A stretch of 64,000 nucleotides of DNA from Lates calcarifer (Eukaryota; Chordata; Actinopteri; Centropomidae), in contig NC_066838.1 of the NCBI RefSeq assembly GCF_001640805.2, positions 10,280,066 to 10,344,065 on the forward strand, read 5' to 3'. Positions within the stretch are counted from its first letter, which is position 1. Each line of letters starts with the position of its first letter. A program made the translations under genes and the position numbers. This document shows positions 1 to 13,500 of this stretch, piece by piece. Below the pieces are notes generated by a model that had not been told where the DNA came from, did not search any database, and was given only the letters and a program-made list of their open reading frames with translations.

Positions 1-32
1 CTCTTCCAGCCTTGCTGTTTTGAGTCACTTCT

Positions 33-46
33 GTTGCCATAGCAAC
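33..46. promoter_or_regulatory. RFX X-box palindrome in rimkla intron
   Basis: GTTGCCATAGCAAC matches the 14-bp RFX X-box consensus GTHNYYATRRNAAC at every position and is close to a perfect palindrome. It lies in the rimkla intron upstream of the first coding exon seen here, so it would act as an intronic enhancer rather than a promoter element. Occupancy is inferred from the motif alone. Confidence 0.5.
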
Positions 47-208
47 AGGCTACAACCCCCCCTCCCCTGCTCGATCGGTTGTGATGTGTGAACGATGCTA
101 AGAAAACAAGAACATGTTTTAATATATTTTTTACACCTCTGCGTGGGTGCATGTTTGTGTGCGTGTGTGTGCGCCTGCTCTCTGTTTGTGTGCATGGGCA
201 TTTCCCAG

Positions 209-3200
209 GAGGGCACGACAACTTCCGTAAGATGATTGATGAGGCAGAGCCACTGGGCTACCCGGTGGTGGTGAAGAATGCACGTGGCCACAGAGGTAAG
301 ACCATCAGTCTATTTTCTTCCCCTCACCGACTGTATTCACAACACCACACCTCAAAAATCTGTTCAATACAGGCCCCTAATAGCAGCTCAGTCCACCCTG
401 ACATGAAATTCATTGACAGAGTGTTAAATGATTAGAACTGTGGTGCTGAGTAACAAACACAAAATAGACGGTTGCAATGCTTGCAGAGCGGCCGTTAGGT
501 TAATCATTTTTGCTTGTAGTTTACAAGCTGACCCTGGTTTCCTCATATTTGCCTTAATTCACTGGGGGCTTATATAGGAAGTTTCAGCCTTGCCACTGGT
601 GTCGTGCTACCTAGAGATCAGCCCCAGTGTCTGCTGACCCATTAGCCCTTTCCTATTCATAGTTAGCGACACTTGACTGGCTCTGCCATTGTGTGAAGGA
701 ATAACAATAGACCTTGGCTAGCCCAGGCTGCCATCATAGCGCATTGTTAGGGAAAGCAGCCGTTGGTCAACCACTAACTTGACCCTTTTCATGAAGTTTA
801 GCGTCTCAGGGGTTGCTTTCTTTCCCTCTGTGGTTGACCGTTGACATTGGCTGAAGTCCAGCTTGCCTTCCTTCTCATGAGCAAATATAAAGGCTTGTGA
901 GCAAATATAAATGTCTGTTTTCAAAATCTTAAGAATCGTCAGTATTAACAGGTCTATGTCCCAAATTGTCCCAAACTTAAATCATGCGCTCTCCCTGCCC
1001 AGGTGCTGGGATGTGAAATGTTGTCTCGTGTCTCTCACCGAGTCACAGGAGCATGATTCCTTGTTTGTCTTGCTTTCGATTTGTAAAGTGTTACATCATG
1101 CCTGTCACTGTCCATCTTCACGTCTTTGTGATGTTACAAAAGGTATTGCCTTGTCATCTGGTTTGGATTGTTACGCACGACGCGCACGTACACACACAGC
1201 AATCATATGATTTTCCCTGGTGCTGAAACAGGGGTCAGAGGGCCTGACAACCACGGGACAGAGCCAAGTGGTGCTAATTAAAACAGGCGTCTTCTATCCT
1301 CTGTGAGAAGAAACTCTGTGGCTGCTAAGAGTTGTGTCCTGTCCATTATATGAGAAATGGGAACTGGCATGAGACTTGGTCAGCAAAAGCAGCTACTTGT
1401 CAGGAAAGACTTTGAGGAAGTAATCCAATCTCAACTAATATTACGCAAATGTCAGAGCCTGCAATGTTTCATATTAATATAAACCACTTCTGCCATCCTG
1501 AAAATTAGCTCATCTTTCCTTCTTTCCCCCAGCTAATCTCTTTTTTCTTCTCCCAGGCAAGGCTGTGTTCCTGGCACGGGACAAACACCACCTGACAGAC
1601 CTGTGCCACTTGATCCGCCATGATACCCCTTACCTGTTCCAGGAGTACGTCAAGGAGTCGCATGGTCGTGATGTGCGGGTGGTCCTGGTGGGCGGGCGTG
1701 TCATTGGCTCGATGTTACGTTGCTCCACTGATGGTCGCATGCAGAGCAACTGCTCCCTGGGTAGGCAGACACCCGAGAGTCAATGATGACACAGTAAATT
1801 ACTTAACCATTGAACAGTCACACACATATTGCATTACTGAACTCACTCCCTCTTCCCTTCATTACAGTTACCAACAACAATGGCAGCACTGATTCACTGG
1901 AATAGTCTGCTTTTAATGTGGTTGTTTTTATTGTACTGATTATTTGGATCATATAAGATCTGTCTTAAGCAGAGTAACTGTTTCTAATGTTGTGTTTCTA
2001 GTTGTGTGGTTAAATGGCACCACTGTTCTTGGAGAACTAAAACTAGTCTGGCTATTATTAAGATCTGGAGACAGGCCAGTTTGTAAGCAGTTTCCGTGCT
2101 CCTTCCGCAAACTGACTTAAGAGATTTTTTGACTTATAAAAGCAATAGATATGCATTAGTAATTAACAAAGACCTTTAGAAAAAACATGGCCTGTGTTGT
2201 GTTTTGTCTGGCTCTAATTATTCCTGTATACAAGGACATTATTTAAGAGTCGGTCATTGCATCTTTTTTCAAGTACACTCCAACACTCCATCTGCTCCAT
2301 AAACCAGTTGTAGGAAACAGTTCCAATTCAACAAGCTTGTCCTGAATCTACCCTAGAGACATCCAGTGACACAGCAGTCCAGCTGATGAGCTTGATTTTC
2401 AATGTCAGAGCATGAGCAGTTTTGGTCTAGTTGAGGCTGTAATGTGTTGTGACATATTTAGGACACTGGTCATCAGATTATTCTGCATTTATGTAACCTG
2501 ATGTTGACGCTTTCTCTGACTCTAGATGGATCTGACATGTACTGTATTTCATTATGTGATGTTAAATATTTTTAAAATATTTATTAATACTCACTAAAAG
2601 TGCACTTGATTCATAAATGGTGAACTCTTTTTTTGAGAAACTGGGTGGAAATCAAGTTGCTCTTATGGTCAGTGTATAATGTGAAGCTAATGAACCGTAT
2701 ATTGTTGTGGGTATTAACTAGTGTCTCTCTGGATTGTTAGGTGGTGTAGGTATGATGTGCCCACTGAGCGAGCAGGGCAAGCAGCTGGCCATAGAGGTGT
2801 CTAACATCCTGGGCATGGATGTTTGTGGCATTGACCTCCTGCAGCTCAACGATGGCTCATTTGTGGTCTGCGAGGCCAACGCCAACGTGGGCTTCATCGC
2901 TTTTGACCAGGCCTGTGGCATGGATGTGGCAGGCATCGTTGCCGACTACGCCCTGTCGATGCTCCCCAGCCGCCTCACCCGCAAGATGTCCTTGCTGTCC
3001 GTCGTGTCGAGCACCAGCGAGACCAGCAGCGAGCCTGAGGTGTGCCCCGTGCCTGCCGGTGGCGGCTCGCTGCCTGAGGCCGTATGCAACATGAGCGTGG
3101 GATCTACTTCCAGCGAGAGTGACCCGGAGCTGGCTGAGCCCTCACAGTCCTCGCCCCGCCAGTCCACTGCCCCTACCTTGCCCGATCTCCCTGACCTCCC

Positions 3201-3261
3201 TGATCCAGCCTACAACTTCAACACCCTCCTCGCCAACGAGATCAAGTTATTGACTGAGTGA
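209..3261 (+). CDS. rimkla: RIMKLA, N-acetylaspartylglutamate synthase A (3' part)
   Basis: RimK-family ATP-grasp ligase that joins glutamate to N-acetylaspartate in the cytosol, making the neuropeptide NAAG; the related RIMKLB favours citrylglutamate. Three coding exons are seen: 209-295, 1557-1760 and 2741-3261, all with AG/GT junctions and matching phase, ending in TGA. Earlier exons lie left of the window. Visible hallmarks are the ATP-grasp stretch [20 protein letters not shown], the segment [12 protein letters not shown], and CGIDLL followed by [10 protein letters not shown], which carries the metal-binding E and N of ATP-grasp enzymes. The C-terminal tail is Ser/Pro-rich and ends [11 protein letters not shown], as in vertebrate RIMKLA. 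I prefer RIMKLA over RIMKLB because of this tail and because zmynd12 is the next gene. The last exon has higher GC than the surrounding introns, as expected for coding sequence. Confidence 0.88.
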
Positions 3262-5812
3262 GATTCAAGCAGCTTCATGCACACACAAACACCACAAAAA
3301 CACACTAAAAACATGCATATACACACACCTGCACGCATGCCAACAGACATTCCTTTTAAAAACACATATCAGTCCAAAAATTATTAAAACTTAGGGTGTT
3401 AAATGCAAAACTAGAGCAGAGAAAAACAGAACACATATGCTACAGAAATACAAACACCAAAACACTAGCCTTGTCCTGCTTACTCCCTTAAAAAAAGGCA
3501 AAGATCTGAGGCTGCTCCCCTGACTCTCCTCTCTTTGCACCTCTACTCCCAAACTGCAAACCCCGCAATCTAAACTCAGCTTACACTGCAGCATGGTGGA
3601 GAGAGTGGGATATATTGTACACAACATAACTGCCAAATGCCTCTTCTAGTTTTTGTTTTGCAAAATAGTGAGGGTGAAGGTTTTTGGGTGGGTGTGGGAT
3701 TCCCATAAAAGCATACACCTGCCATGTTTTTATCCTCACAATACAGTAACATTATTTAAAGGAGAATCTATGTTGACATATAAAAGGGTTTTGTGCTGAG
3801 ACTGTAGTCAGGTTTGGTGGATTGGAGGCAAAATGAAGTGTTTTTTTTTCTTTTTCAAGTGGTTAGCTCCTTGGGAGAGGAATACATCCTCATGATAGGC
3901 ACATTATACTGTCAGTTCCAATGTAGCAACATAGTGCTCCTGTCAGGGACACAGAACAGGATGGGGACTGTCCTGCAGCAACTGGAGATGGAGGAAATTA
4001 ATTTCAAATTTACCGTTATTCATAACTGACATGAAAGATTAATTCACTCTTCACCACATGACATATGTCATATATTGTAAATCCAGCTAAAAAACAGAAT
4101 GTATCCACAATGGTTTTTTTTAACCAGGTTAACGAATAACTGTAACTAGAATCCACAGAATCCCAGTTTCGATCACTGATATTAAAATGTAGCTGGAGCT
4201 GCTACACTGACAGTGAATAAGAGGCTGATGTTGTGGTGTCCAAATAATTTACTTTTCATGCATACATAAGAATATAATTTACCCAGATTACATACCCACA
4301 GCACCAGAAAAATCATTGGGGTGCTAACACGGTGTCCATAAATTAATTCTCTGTTCACTGTGAATGAAGCAGGCTAATGTAAATGTGAGTGAAACTGCCC
4401 TAACCTGTGCGAGGTAGTAGATAGTAAACAGCAGTTTTGTTGAAGAGTCATGACCTGGAATATTAAAAATGAATTGATGATGAGTGCCATCACTCGATTT
4501 TTAATTTTACATTCCTAGATAGCTTGTTTGATTAGCCTTACCACCAGCAGCAGTCTGCTGCTTTTTAAAATTCATTCAATGTCTAGCACTTTATGATAAA
4601 CAGATGCTTTTTTTGTTCTCACTCAGATGACATATTTAGGAAACATGAGACAGAGTGTGAAACCTGCGTCTACACCTGCAAAGCAAAATATACCTCAAAA
4701 ACAGTGACTTCTCACTGCCATAGAAAGACATAGATATTCAAACATACAGTACATATCAGCCAGGATCCTTGTGGTTTTCAAATGTCCCCTGATTTACCAG
4801 CTGTTCCCTCTCTTTATGTCTAGGAACTAAAAAGGTAGTTATGTATTATTTTTTTTTATTTCTAGCTTTTTGTAAATATTTAGGTAGTGAATTAGCTTCA
4901 GTGCATACTAGTATCCAGCTGATGAAACTGGAATGGCTGAAATAACTGCCAACATTGAAATTTTTCATAAGCTATTGTGGACAAACTTGTTTGTGCAGAC
5001 CTGGAATATTGAAAGGTTGAGACTGAAATTTGGTGCTAACATTTCTGGATTTGGTTAGATGTGATTTCTCAGTCATGATTTGTAGATTTTACCTTTACTG
5101 TTTTCACTTTGTTTAGTTTTGTTTTTTTTTTTTGTTTTTTTTTTGATAAAAATGAAGTATCATAACCCACAAAATATGTTGGCATGATGTACAAATAAAA
5201 AATGGAAACTATATTTTTGCAGTCTTTTTGAATAGAATGTTACTTTCTCTTTACTTAGAAAACAAAGAAAAAAACAGGGATTTCAGTGGCCAAGAGCTTA
5301 CTGCTTATGGTTTTCTGTTCCTCTTGATTTACCTCCTGCACACCCTCTGAAATAACTATCAGCATTGAGGCAGGGTACTCTGGGGTAACTACCATTGATT
5401 AAGAATAATTTACAGATCTGATCAAAAGCACAAATGTAAACCCTAAGTTGCTGCACATAGTAACGTCCATGTTTTTAGGCTTGTAACCCTTTCTGTTGAA
5501 CACAACTCAGGGAAGCAGCCTGGATCTCACCCCTGACCCCCAAAGGAACAACATATCCATCCAAGCTAGACACATGTCAAAAACATAACACATGCCTACA
5601 GTCAGACAAAAAAAGACACACAAACAACAATGAAAAAAAGGTTGTAAACTACAGTATAAGACAATGTGGTGTATACCATGGTTAACATGCACTTTTTTTC
5701 CTTGCTTGTTTTATATTGTTCCTTGTTTTCTTCCTAATTTATGGTATTTTTAAAGAAGAAAGTGGTTTGTGTGCACTAATATTGTCTCAATAAAGTGAAA
5801 CCGCTGTGAAGC
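3262..5812 (+). other. rimkla: rimkla 3' UTR (probable)
   Basis: AT-rich, no supported ORF. Possible polyadenylation signals are AATAAA near 5195 (after a T-rich tract at about 5119-5144) and AATAAA at 5789-5794. RIMKLA genes usually have a long 3' UTR, so the end is placed provisionally after the second signal. Confidence 0.5.
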
Positions 5813-7397
5813 TTGATTTTTATTTTCCTTTTTTGTGGGCCGAATTTACTAACTGTCTGGAATCTAAAAGGGGCCTGCTTGAGGGTGCCAAATCTAAACC
5901 CACCAGACAACAGGAAACGGCAGCTTTTTATTTAAGTCTGCTGTCAAGTGATCACAGTGGCTCCACTGAGAGAATAACATCCTTTACACTGCTGTGATGT
6001 TGTCTGGTATCTATATAATCAAAGTATCTGACAAAAAAACTGTGAAATCCGCCAGTGTTCACTCTCCTGACATGTAAGGGTCAGTGAACTTGATCAATAT
6101 GTCACATCCCAACATAAAAGCTCCTATGGGTGAACTATCTCCAGTTGTTGTTGTCCCCTATTTTTTGAAGTCTTTGTCTTTGTACTGAAGCCTGCGTCAT
6201 TCCACATTGTGTACATAAGTGTAAATCAAAGATCTCATATCCTTTCAAGACATTAAAAAACCAGCCATAAGAACATATTCATCATCCACATGTAGACTGA
6301 ACACATCTAGCCATTGAAGGTTCATTTAACTGTGCCCTAACAACTTTCAAAATGCCTTTTCAGTGTCTGGTTTCCTTTGGGAGCATTGATTTGAGGATCA
6401 TAGTTGAGTCAGGGTCCCAATTCAGGCAGGTTTCTTTCTGTGTGGTCTCTCTCAGTGGCAATGATAAAATCTATACAAGGCATAGCCCTAACCCAAGCTA
6501 CTGAAAGAAACTGGGGTACTACAGGCTAGTGACACAGCGAAACAAGAAATAAATGTGTTTACATCATGAAATGCCAGCCTGGAACAAACACGTAGGGACC
6601 TCTGGACTAGTCACTGTGTACAACAATAGAGCACAAGGTTGCTGTTAAATTCCAAACTGCTGCTAAAGTATATTTGGCTCAAAAAAGAAAAAGGGAATAT
6701 GAGGAAATCCAAGTGTTTCCATGTTTTGCTGCCTCTCAACACATAAAAATGAATCTGAATGCCAAAAATAAGCATTTTGTTGTATAATTCAGTACTAATA
6801 ACACTAGTAGTGAGATGATTTTAAAAGTGGTTCTTTGTTTTGATATAAAGAATACATGTTTCCGAATTGTATATAATATGTAGGATTTCACAGCAACCAT
6901 CAGGTACATTCTATGTCAATGTGTTTTCAAACAAACCTGAGGTTTGCTTAAAGGTTTACAAGAATCCAATGTTTATGCTTCAGTGAAATAATGCAGCTCT
7001 CTGTTGATGACATAGACACTAGAAATCTTTAATTATATCTGCATATGATGAATTGATGAAAAGGTTCTGAAATGCTAGGTACGAGATAAGCAAAAAAGTT
7101 GCATTTAAAAAAGTCTCAGCAAATGCCCTCTCTTCTCTATCATTCTGACAGTGTTACAAAATGATCCCAAAATCATGTCATTTACAAATGTGCAAAATGA
7201 TGTAAATATATATCCCTCTGTTTTTTAGATTAAAATAAAGATGAGTCATTATTCAAAACCAAAGAAAATGTGTCCTCTCTTCTTTTTCTTCTCCTATCAA
7301 GAATTCCACTATCGGAAATTGTTCTGCTTATAACACCAAAGTCACAACATCTGGATAAACCCTAAATGACATCATAAGATCTGTGCTCAATTAACTT
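5813..7397. other. Intergenic or extended rimkla 3' UTR
   Basis: AT-rich stretch between the tail-to-tail genes rimkla and zmynd12. I see no coding exon. An AATAAA at 7234-7239 (plus strand) could terminate a longer rimkla transcript. Confidence 0.4.
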
Positions 7398-7403
7398 TTT
7401 ATT
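7398..7403 (-). terminator. zmynd12: zmynd12 poly(A) signal
   Basis: AATAAA on the minus strand, about 120 bp past the zmynd12 stop codon; the only good signal close to it. Confidence 0.5.
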
Positions 7404-7520
7404 TGTTACCAGTTCAGCAGTTATTGCATCTACATGGGTGAATCAGTGTGGAGATTCAGAAACAGATGTCTCGATGGAGCAGACCTCCAAGCAGAGGCAG
7501 GGGCAGGGAAGGTATGGTGA

Positions 7521-10500
7521 CTAGTCAGAACCAGGATGTGGGTCTGTCTGCAGACTCTGCACCAGCTGCAGCAGGCCCTGGATGGGCTCTGTCAGGTCAT
7601 GGTTTGGTATCAGCTGGCTGGCCTGCAGGGCCGTGCTGCCAAATCCCAGTGCCTGGCACACAAACACAAACGGAAACAAACACAGCAGCTGCAGCTGTTA
7701 GACTCTCTGGGGAGAGTAAAGCTGACTTATATAATGGTATCACTGAAAATTGGACTGCAACCCGGTCAGATTAATTCATCCCACTTTACCCCTCTGACAA
7801 GCTGATCTGCTATGCTGTTACGCTGTCTTTTATAGTTTATAAATAAGATAAAATGAAGACATAAAAGCGTTTGATACTGTTGACAACACCATGCATGCTG
7901 AGATGGAGACATGCCAAGCTCAATGTGGCACTCAGTGAGGTTTGCAGTGGCATCCATGGAATTCCGGCAGTTTCTTAGGATTTATAAACAGCTTGGAATA
8001 TGCGTTGTGTTACTCAAGTGTTTCCGTGTTTAGTGTTATATCTACCCACAGCTCTCTCAGTGGTGAATACAAGGCTGATACAGTAGGCCACAGGCACTCC
8101 TATCTAATGTTCCAGCCATCCTTGCAACAGCATCCTGAATCACCAATTCAGGGTGCTATTGTGTAAGCCACAATCACTCCTCTCCATGTCTCACCCATTC
8201 TTGCCACAGCAGCCTGGATCAACAATAAAAAAGTGAAAAAAATTGGCCACGATTACTTAAAAAAAATAAGACACCCTAATGGTAACAACTGTATGTTCTC
8301 AGAGTGATGTACTTGTCAAAGTACAGTGCTAGCACTCAAACCCACAATGGAACCATGACATGGACAAAAAACATGGCCAGAGGTCAAACTAAAACCAAAG
8401 TTACCATCACACACCATTACATAATAGGGGAAAAGTGGTCATTACAGCTCCATGCCTAGTTTTTTTTTAAGTTTGTAGTTCAATAAATATAAGGAACAAG
8501 AGACAGTTGGACTGAACATTAGACTTGTGGCTGAATGGCACAGTGTGTATGTGAGTTAACCCGTGACCTTGAACAAAAACTGAATTTCACTGTGGCGAAA
8601 AATGAACTTAGGCATCATCCAATCATGGTGAGCCATGGCCTTTATTCCTACAGCTGCCACTTTGCCACTCAAAACAGGGAGTAACTGCTTAGCACAAGGG
8701 CCTACATGTCTGACTGTTTTGACCTTAGAGAAAAGGCACCATTTTATTTAAGATTTGCTATGTTCAGTGTTTTCCCAGTAGTTTTAAAACTCTAATGTAG
8801 CTGTTGGTGAAGTTAAAAAAACCTCCAACTACATTTCATCCACAAACCCACAAAACCACCACATGACTGAAATAATCACATAAACAAACACATTAACTGT
8901 AGAGTTGTATTTGTGTTACTGCTGGTGTTGTGTCCATATATACACCAATCAGCCATAACATTAAAACCACTGACGAGTGAAGTGATTAACATTCATCATC
9001 TTGTTATGATACAATGTTCTGCTGAGGATCCATGGGTCGTTCATTCATCTGGATGTTACTTTGCCACATACCACCCACCTAAACATTCTTTTAGACCAAG
9101 CACACCCCCCCAGTGGGAACAGCAGTCCCAATGTAGGTGGCCTCCCCCAGCAGGATAATGCTCCCACCACACAACAAAACCTTCTCAGAAATGTCTCCAA
9201 GAACACAACAAAGAGCCCAAGGTGTTGACCTGGCCTCCAGACTCCCCAAATACCAATCTGATCCAGCATCTGTGGGATGATCGGGAACAAGCCAGGCCCC
9301 GTGCAACCCTCAAGACCCAAAGGATCTGCTGCCAATGTCCCAGTGCCAGACACCACAGGACACACAGATCCCATGTCCAAGCCCCAACAGGTCAGAGTTG
9401 TTTTGGCAGTATTGGGGGACCTAGACAGTATTAGGCAGGTCCCACAGGTACTGAATCAGATTTGGAGCTGGGGAGTTTGGAGACCAGGTCAACACCTTGG
9501 GCTCTTTGCTGTGTTCCTTGAGACATTTCTGAGCCGTTTTTGTGGTGTGGTGGGAACATTATCCTGCTGGGGGAGGCCCCTGACATTGGGGAGTGTTGTT
9601 GCCATTGGAGGGGTGTGTGCTTGGTTTGCGACAATATTTAGGTGGGTGGTATGTAACAATGTAACGTCCAGATGAATGTCAGGACCCATGGTTTCTCAGG
9701 AGAACATTGTATTATAAAGAGATGATCAATGTTATTCACTTCATCCACCAGTGGTCATAATGTTATGGCTGATTGGTGTATGTTGTTCTGTGTTTGCTAA
9801 TGTGAGGCTACTTGAGCTTAGCCATACTACCTCATTCAACCTTTTTCCTCCTCCAACAAGGTTTTAAGTCTGTGATGGTCACCTCAGGTACAGAACTTCC
9901 TGTACAGTCAGTGGTATGGATACATTCACTAGATTTCTGCTCATTCATCTCACATTAAAACAGGTCCAGTGGCATCACAGAGAGACCGGAAACCAAGCTG
10001 GAAGTCTGAGAGTCAAAACAGTCACATCAACTCCCACTAAATCCCCTCATCTTTACGGCTTTACCAATTACAGATAATCCTGTCTCGAGATGTCACTCCA
10101 AAGGACACACATGAGGAGGAAATAGGGAACTGTGTCACTGTGTCAAACTGAACCTTTAATGCCTGGTGACCTCGTCAGGTGACTCACCTTTACGGCGTCT
10201 CCCCCCAGAAACCACAGCATGGCCAGACAGTGGGCCACCAGTGCAATCTGAGCAGAGTCTTTTCTGGATTCATTCTGTTCAAACTCCAACATGGTTCTTA
10301 ACATCTTGTCCACTTCAACTTGCTGAGCATTGTCTGATTAAATGTCAGAGATACAGACAAAGATGCAAATATCCCTTAGTTTTTACAGTACTTTGCCAGG
10401 GACATAACTGTACAACATTAAAAAAGACTGGTATTTATGCATGTAATTCACATAGCTTTCAACAGACTGGGAGAGTGAGGTTTGTAGAGGTCAATAAAAT

Positions 10501-13500
10501 GTAGGTCTGTCTGTATCTTCTGTATGCATATTGTGTAAGCAACCTCCCCCCCCACCCCACCCCGGTACAATATCCCAGAAAGCCTGGGAAATTGCAGTGC
10601 AGCTAACAGGCTTAGCATCATATGTAGGGCAGCAGCTGCAATAGAGGGTAGTGGTGCGGATGCTGCTCAGCCAGAGATGTGTCAGCAGTGGTCTCTAGTC
10701 AGCCCTAAGCATGCTAGTGTAAATCTGAGGTTTAGCTTGCGGATTGCACAGCAAGACAGCTCAGCTAAATATAGCACTGTTGGCCTTATTTTTTCAGCGA
10801 TACGCCTATGGAGTTCTGTGCTGTTTAGTGGGTGGAGCAAATGATGGATTTGTGATGTCATTTTCTGATTCTGCACTGTGTTTGAATACAATGATAAAGC
10901 TGAGAAATACCTAAATGTATGGATTTGTATGTGGATTTATATGACATGTATATTGCACATATGTGGTGAGACAAGACGCACCATAAAAGAGCTCCAACAA
11001 CATGGGCGTGGTTTGGACGTGAGTCTTTAGGAGTTTGGTCAGGTTTCGGTGCCAAATATGTGCCACCTACGATATGAGAAAATGAAGATAAACCATGAAA
11101 CACCTAAACAACAATTAGTTTAATCACATGGGCAGTTACATCATACCTGCTTTATTTTACCTCAGAGTACAAGGAACGAAGAATGGGCATCTTCCCTTGT
11201 TTGGCAAACACATCAGCCATGAGAAAGTAGCCACCACAGGTGACTGTGCTATCCAGACCATACTCCTCACTGGCAAAGTATATCTGAAAACATCAGAGAA
11301 ATAACTTAATTACAAATAATATTTATATATACTGGGGATTTCCTGTGTTGGGTGAATGCACATACCATGAAAGGAAATACTGAACATCCAGAGAGATGAA
11401 CAATAAAACCTTTTTCTTAATCATGTTTGAAAATATTTACAAGAAGTGAGAAAAGTTCATAAATTTTGCTCCTAATACTTAATGTTCTGAAGCCATTTCT
11501 GGTGAGTGCACTAATTATGACACAGACATCATTTGCAAAGTGAAGTAGAGCTGCTTCCAGGTTTCCAGTCTCTGTGTGGAGGCGGCCTAGACTCCTGTGC
11601 AGCCGGTGGTGGACTGCGGGACCGCATTCTGGGCTCTTCAACACCGCCCACTCTGCCTGGGAGAGGAGCTCTGCCACCACGGCTAGATTACCCAAACCTG
11701 GAAATGCAAATACACACACAAATATATGTACATGTATGCACACAGACACACAGATACACACACAGACAGTAACACATTACAGGAAGGAGAGAGGAGACAA
11801 GTTGAGCTAAGGAACCATTTTGTGCTCCCTCCTTACCCATGTTGGCCTCTGCCAGGAGCAGGTAGGCAGGGACTAGTTGGACAGTACTGGGGCCATGGAC
11901 ATCTATGGAACAGCGCAGGCAGAACTGGGCAGCAGGCAGAGCCTCCTGGTGTTTCCCCTCAGATAATTTGCTCTGAGCCACCAACCTGCAAATCTCAATC
12001 AGCTCTGCCTAAGAAGAGAACAAAACACAAGGTAGATATCAGGTTACTTTTACCCTCCATTAATTCATCAGACTTCCAGGATTGTTATGTAATAATTAAG
12101 TAAATCAAAAGTAAAGCATTCCTTCTGCAACTAATCACAAGAATATTCAGTATTAGCTTACATATCACTGTTGTAATATGCTGTTATGGGAGATGAACCT
12201 GGCTTTGGAAGCACTATGTGCCCAGACTAAGGAACAAAATTTACATTCCACTGTGACAAAACTCCTGGAGAGAATCTTGGTTTATGTAGGAAAACTTTAT
12301 TTCTTTTACCAATAAATCTTCTATATTATTTGTTCAGTGGAAAAACAAAAATATTTTTGTGCAGCTTCCTGCATTTATGTCAGTCACAGTACATCACAAA
12401 CGTCTGTTCAAATGAAGGGTTAGAAAGACTCAAGGGGCTGAACTGAGTCTGTGGAAGTGAAGAGAGCACTGTAATGAAATCTCTTCTCTCTTTTTCCTCC
12501 TTGTCCACTAAAACATCAGCTCAGTTGTCCCTCTACGTCAATCATGTTACACCCCTCACTCTGCCCTTGTTTCCTGCCTCTCTCTAGACCATCAACTATC
12601 AAATAAAGGCAAAATGCCAAAAAATAAAGTCTATAAACGATAAAGTTTTCAGTTTTTTGGTTACACTGTGGTGTATGTTTCCCAGTTCTCTATATGTGAT
12701 CCTAATTTAAAACATATATCCTCACCTTTTTAAGCTGAATTTCAACGCTGCCAGCCCGCTGGAGACTAAAGAGTGTCGGGGTGCGAAGGGGAATAAGAAA
12801 CTGACAGATTCTCTCGTGGATTCCCACCCAGTCAGCCTGCTGGTGATCTACATCACTGAAGGAAAAAAGTAAAAAGGGTTGCAACTCAGGTCATTTTAGA
12901 TTCCCAAACAGACTTCTTCCCTCTACCCCTTCAGTCACCTTAGATCCACACAGTCCTCGTGGCTTTATGTCAAACTTTTTTTATGCAAAGTGAATCAAAG
13001 TAAGCTGCAACATATACTGTAAGTGTAAAACAGTGTGAACCAGACTTCAGATTGCAAGACAGACACAATAATGTGTACTATTAACAGTCTCTATACAGTA
13101 TACATCTGTTAGTTTGAATTCTGCTAAGATTCCCAAAGCAGAGTTCATATCCCATTTAGGAAATATCATCTGAGTGCACAGAGGGCATACTAAATTGTAT
13201 GCCATTACATAACAGGTCTGTAATTTTGTTCATCTGGCTCTCCTCTTCTGCACACTTTGGTGGAAACTGTCTTGGTTTTCCTTGCGTTTTTTTCTACTGA
13301 GAAGCATGTGTGCTCACTCCAGTGTATTTGTGTTTTTGGACCTGAGAAAGAAGCACAGAGCAGGCAGTGATCTGGCCACGTCACATCAACAGTAGCACTG
13401 ACACATAGCTTGTGTGTGTGTGTGTGTGTGCGTGCGTGTGTGCACAGACAAGCGCACAAACACAAATCAAGAGGTCTTCTCAGGATGCAGAGTCACAAAC

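Noticed and set aside
88..435. 115-aa plus-strand open frame at the window start
   Set aside because: Only 209-295 is an exon of rimkla; the rest is intron read through.
9045..9690. Several overlapping open frames up to 132 aa
   Set aside because: They are broken Tc1 transposase fragments on both arms of the fold-back element, not genes.
13205..13465. Cys/His-rich open frame
   Set aside because: Produced by the TG/CA repeat translated in a biased frame.
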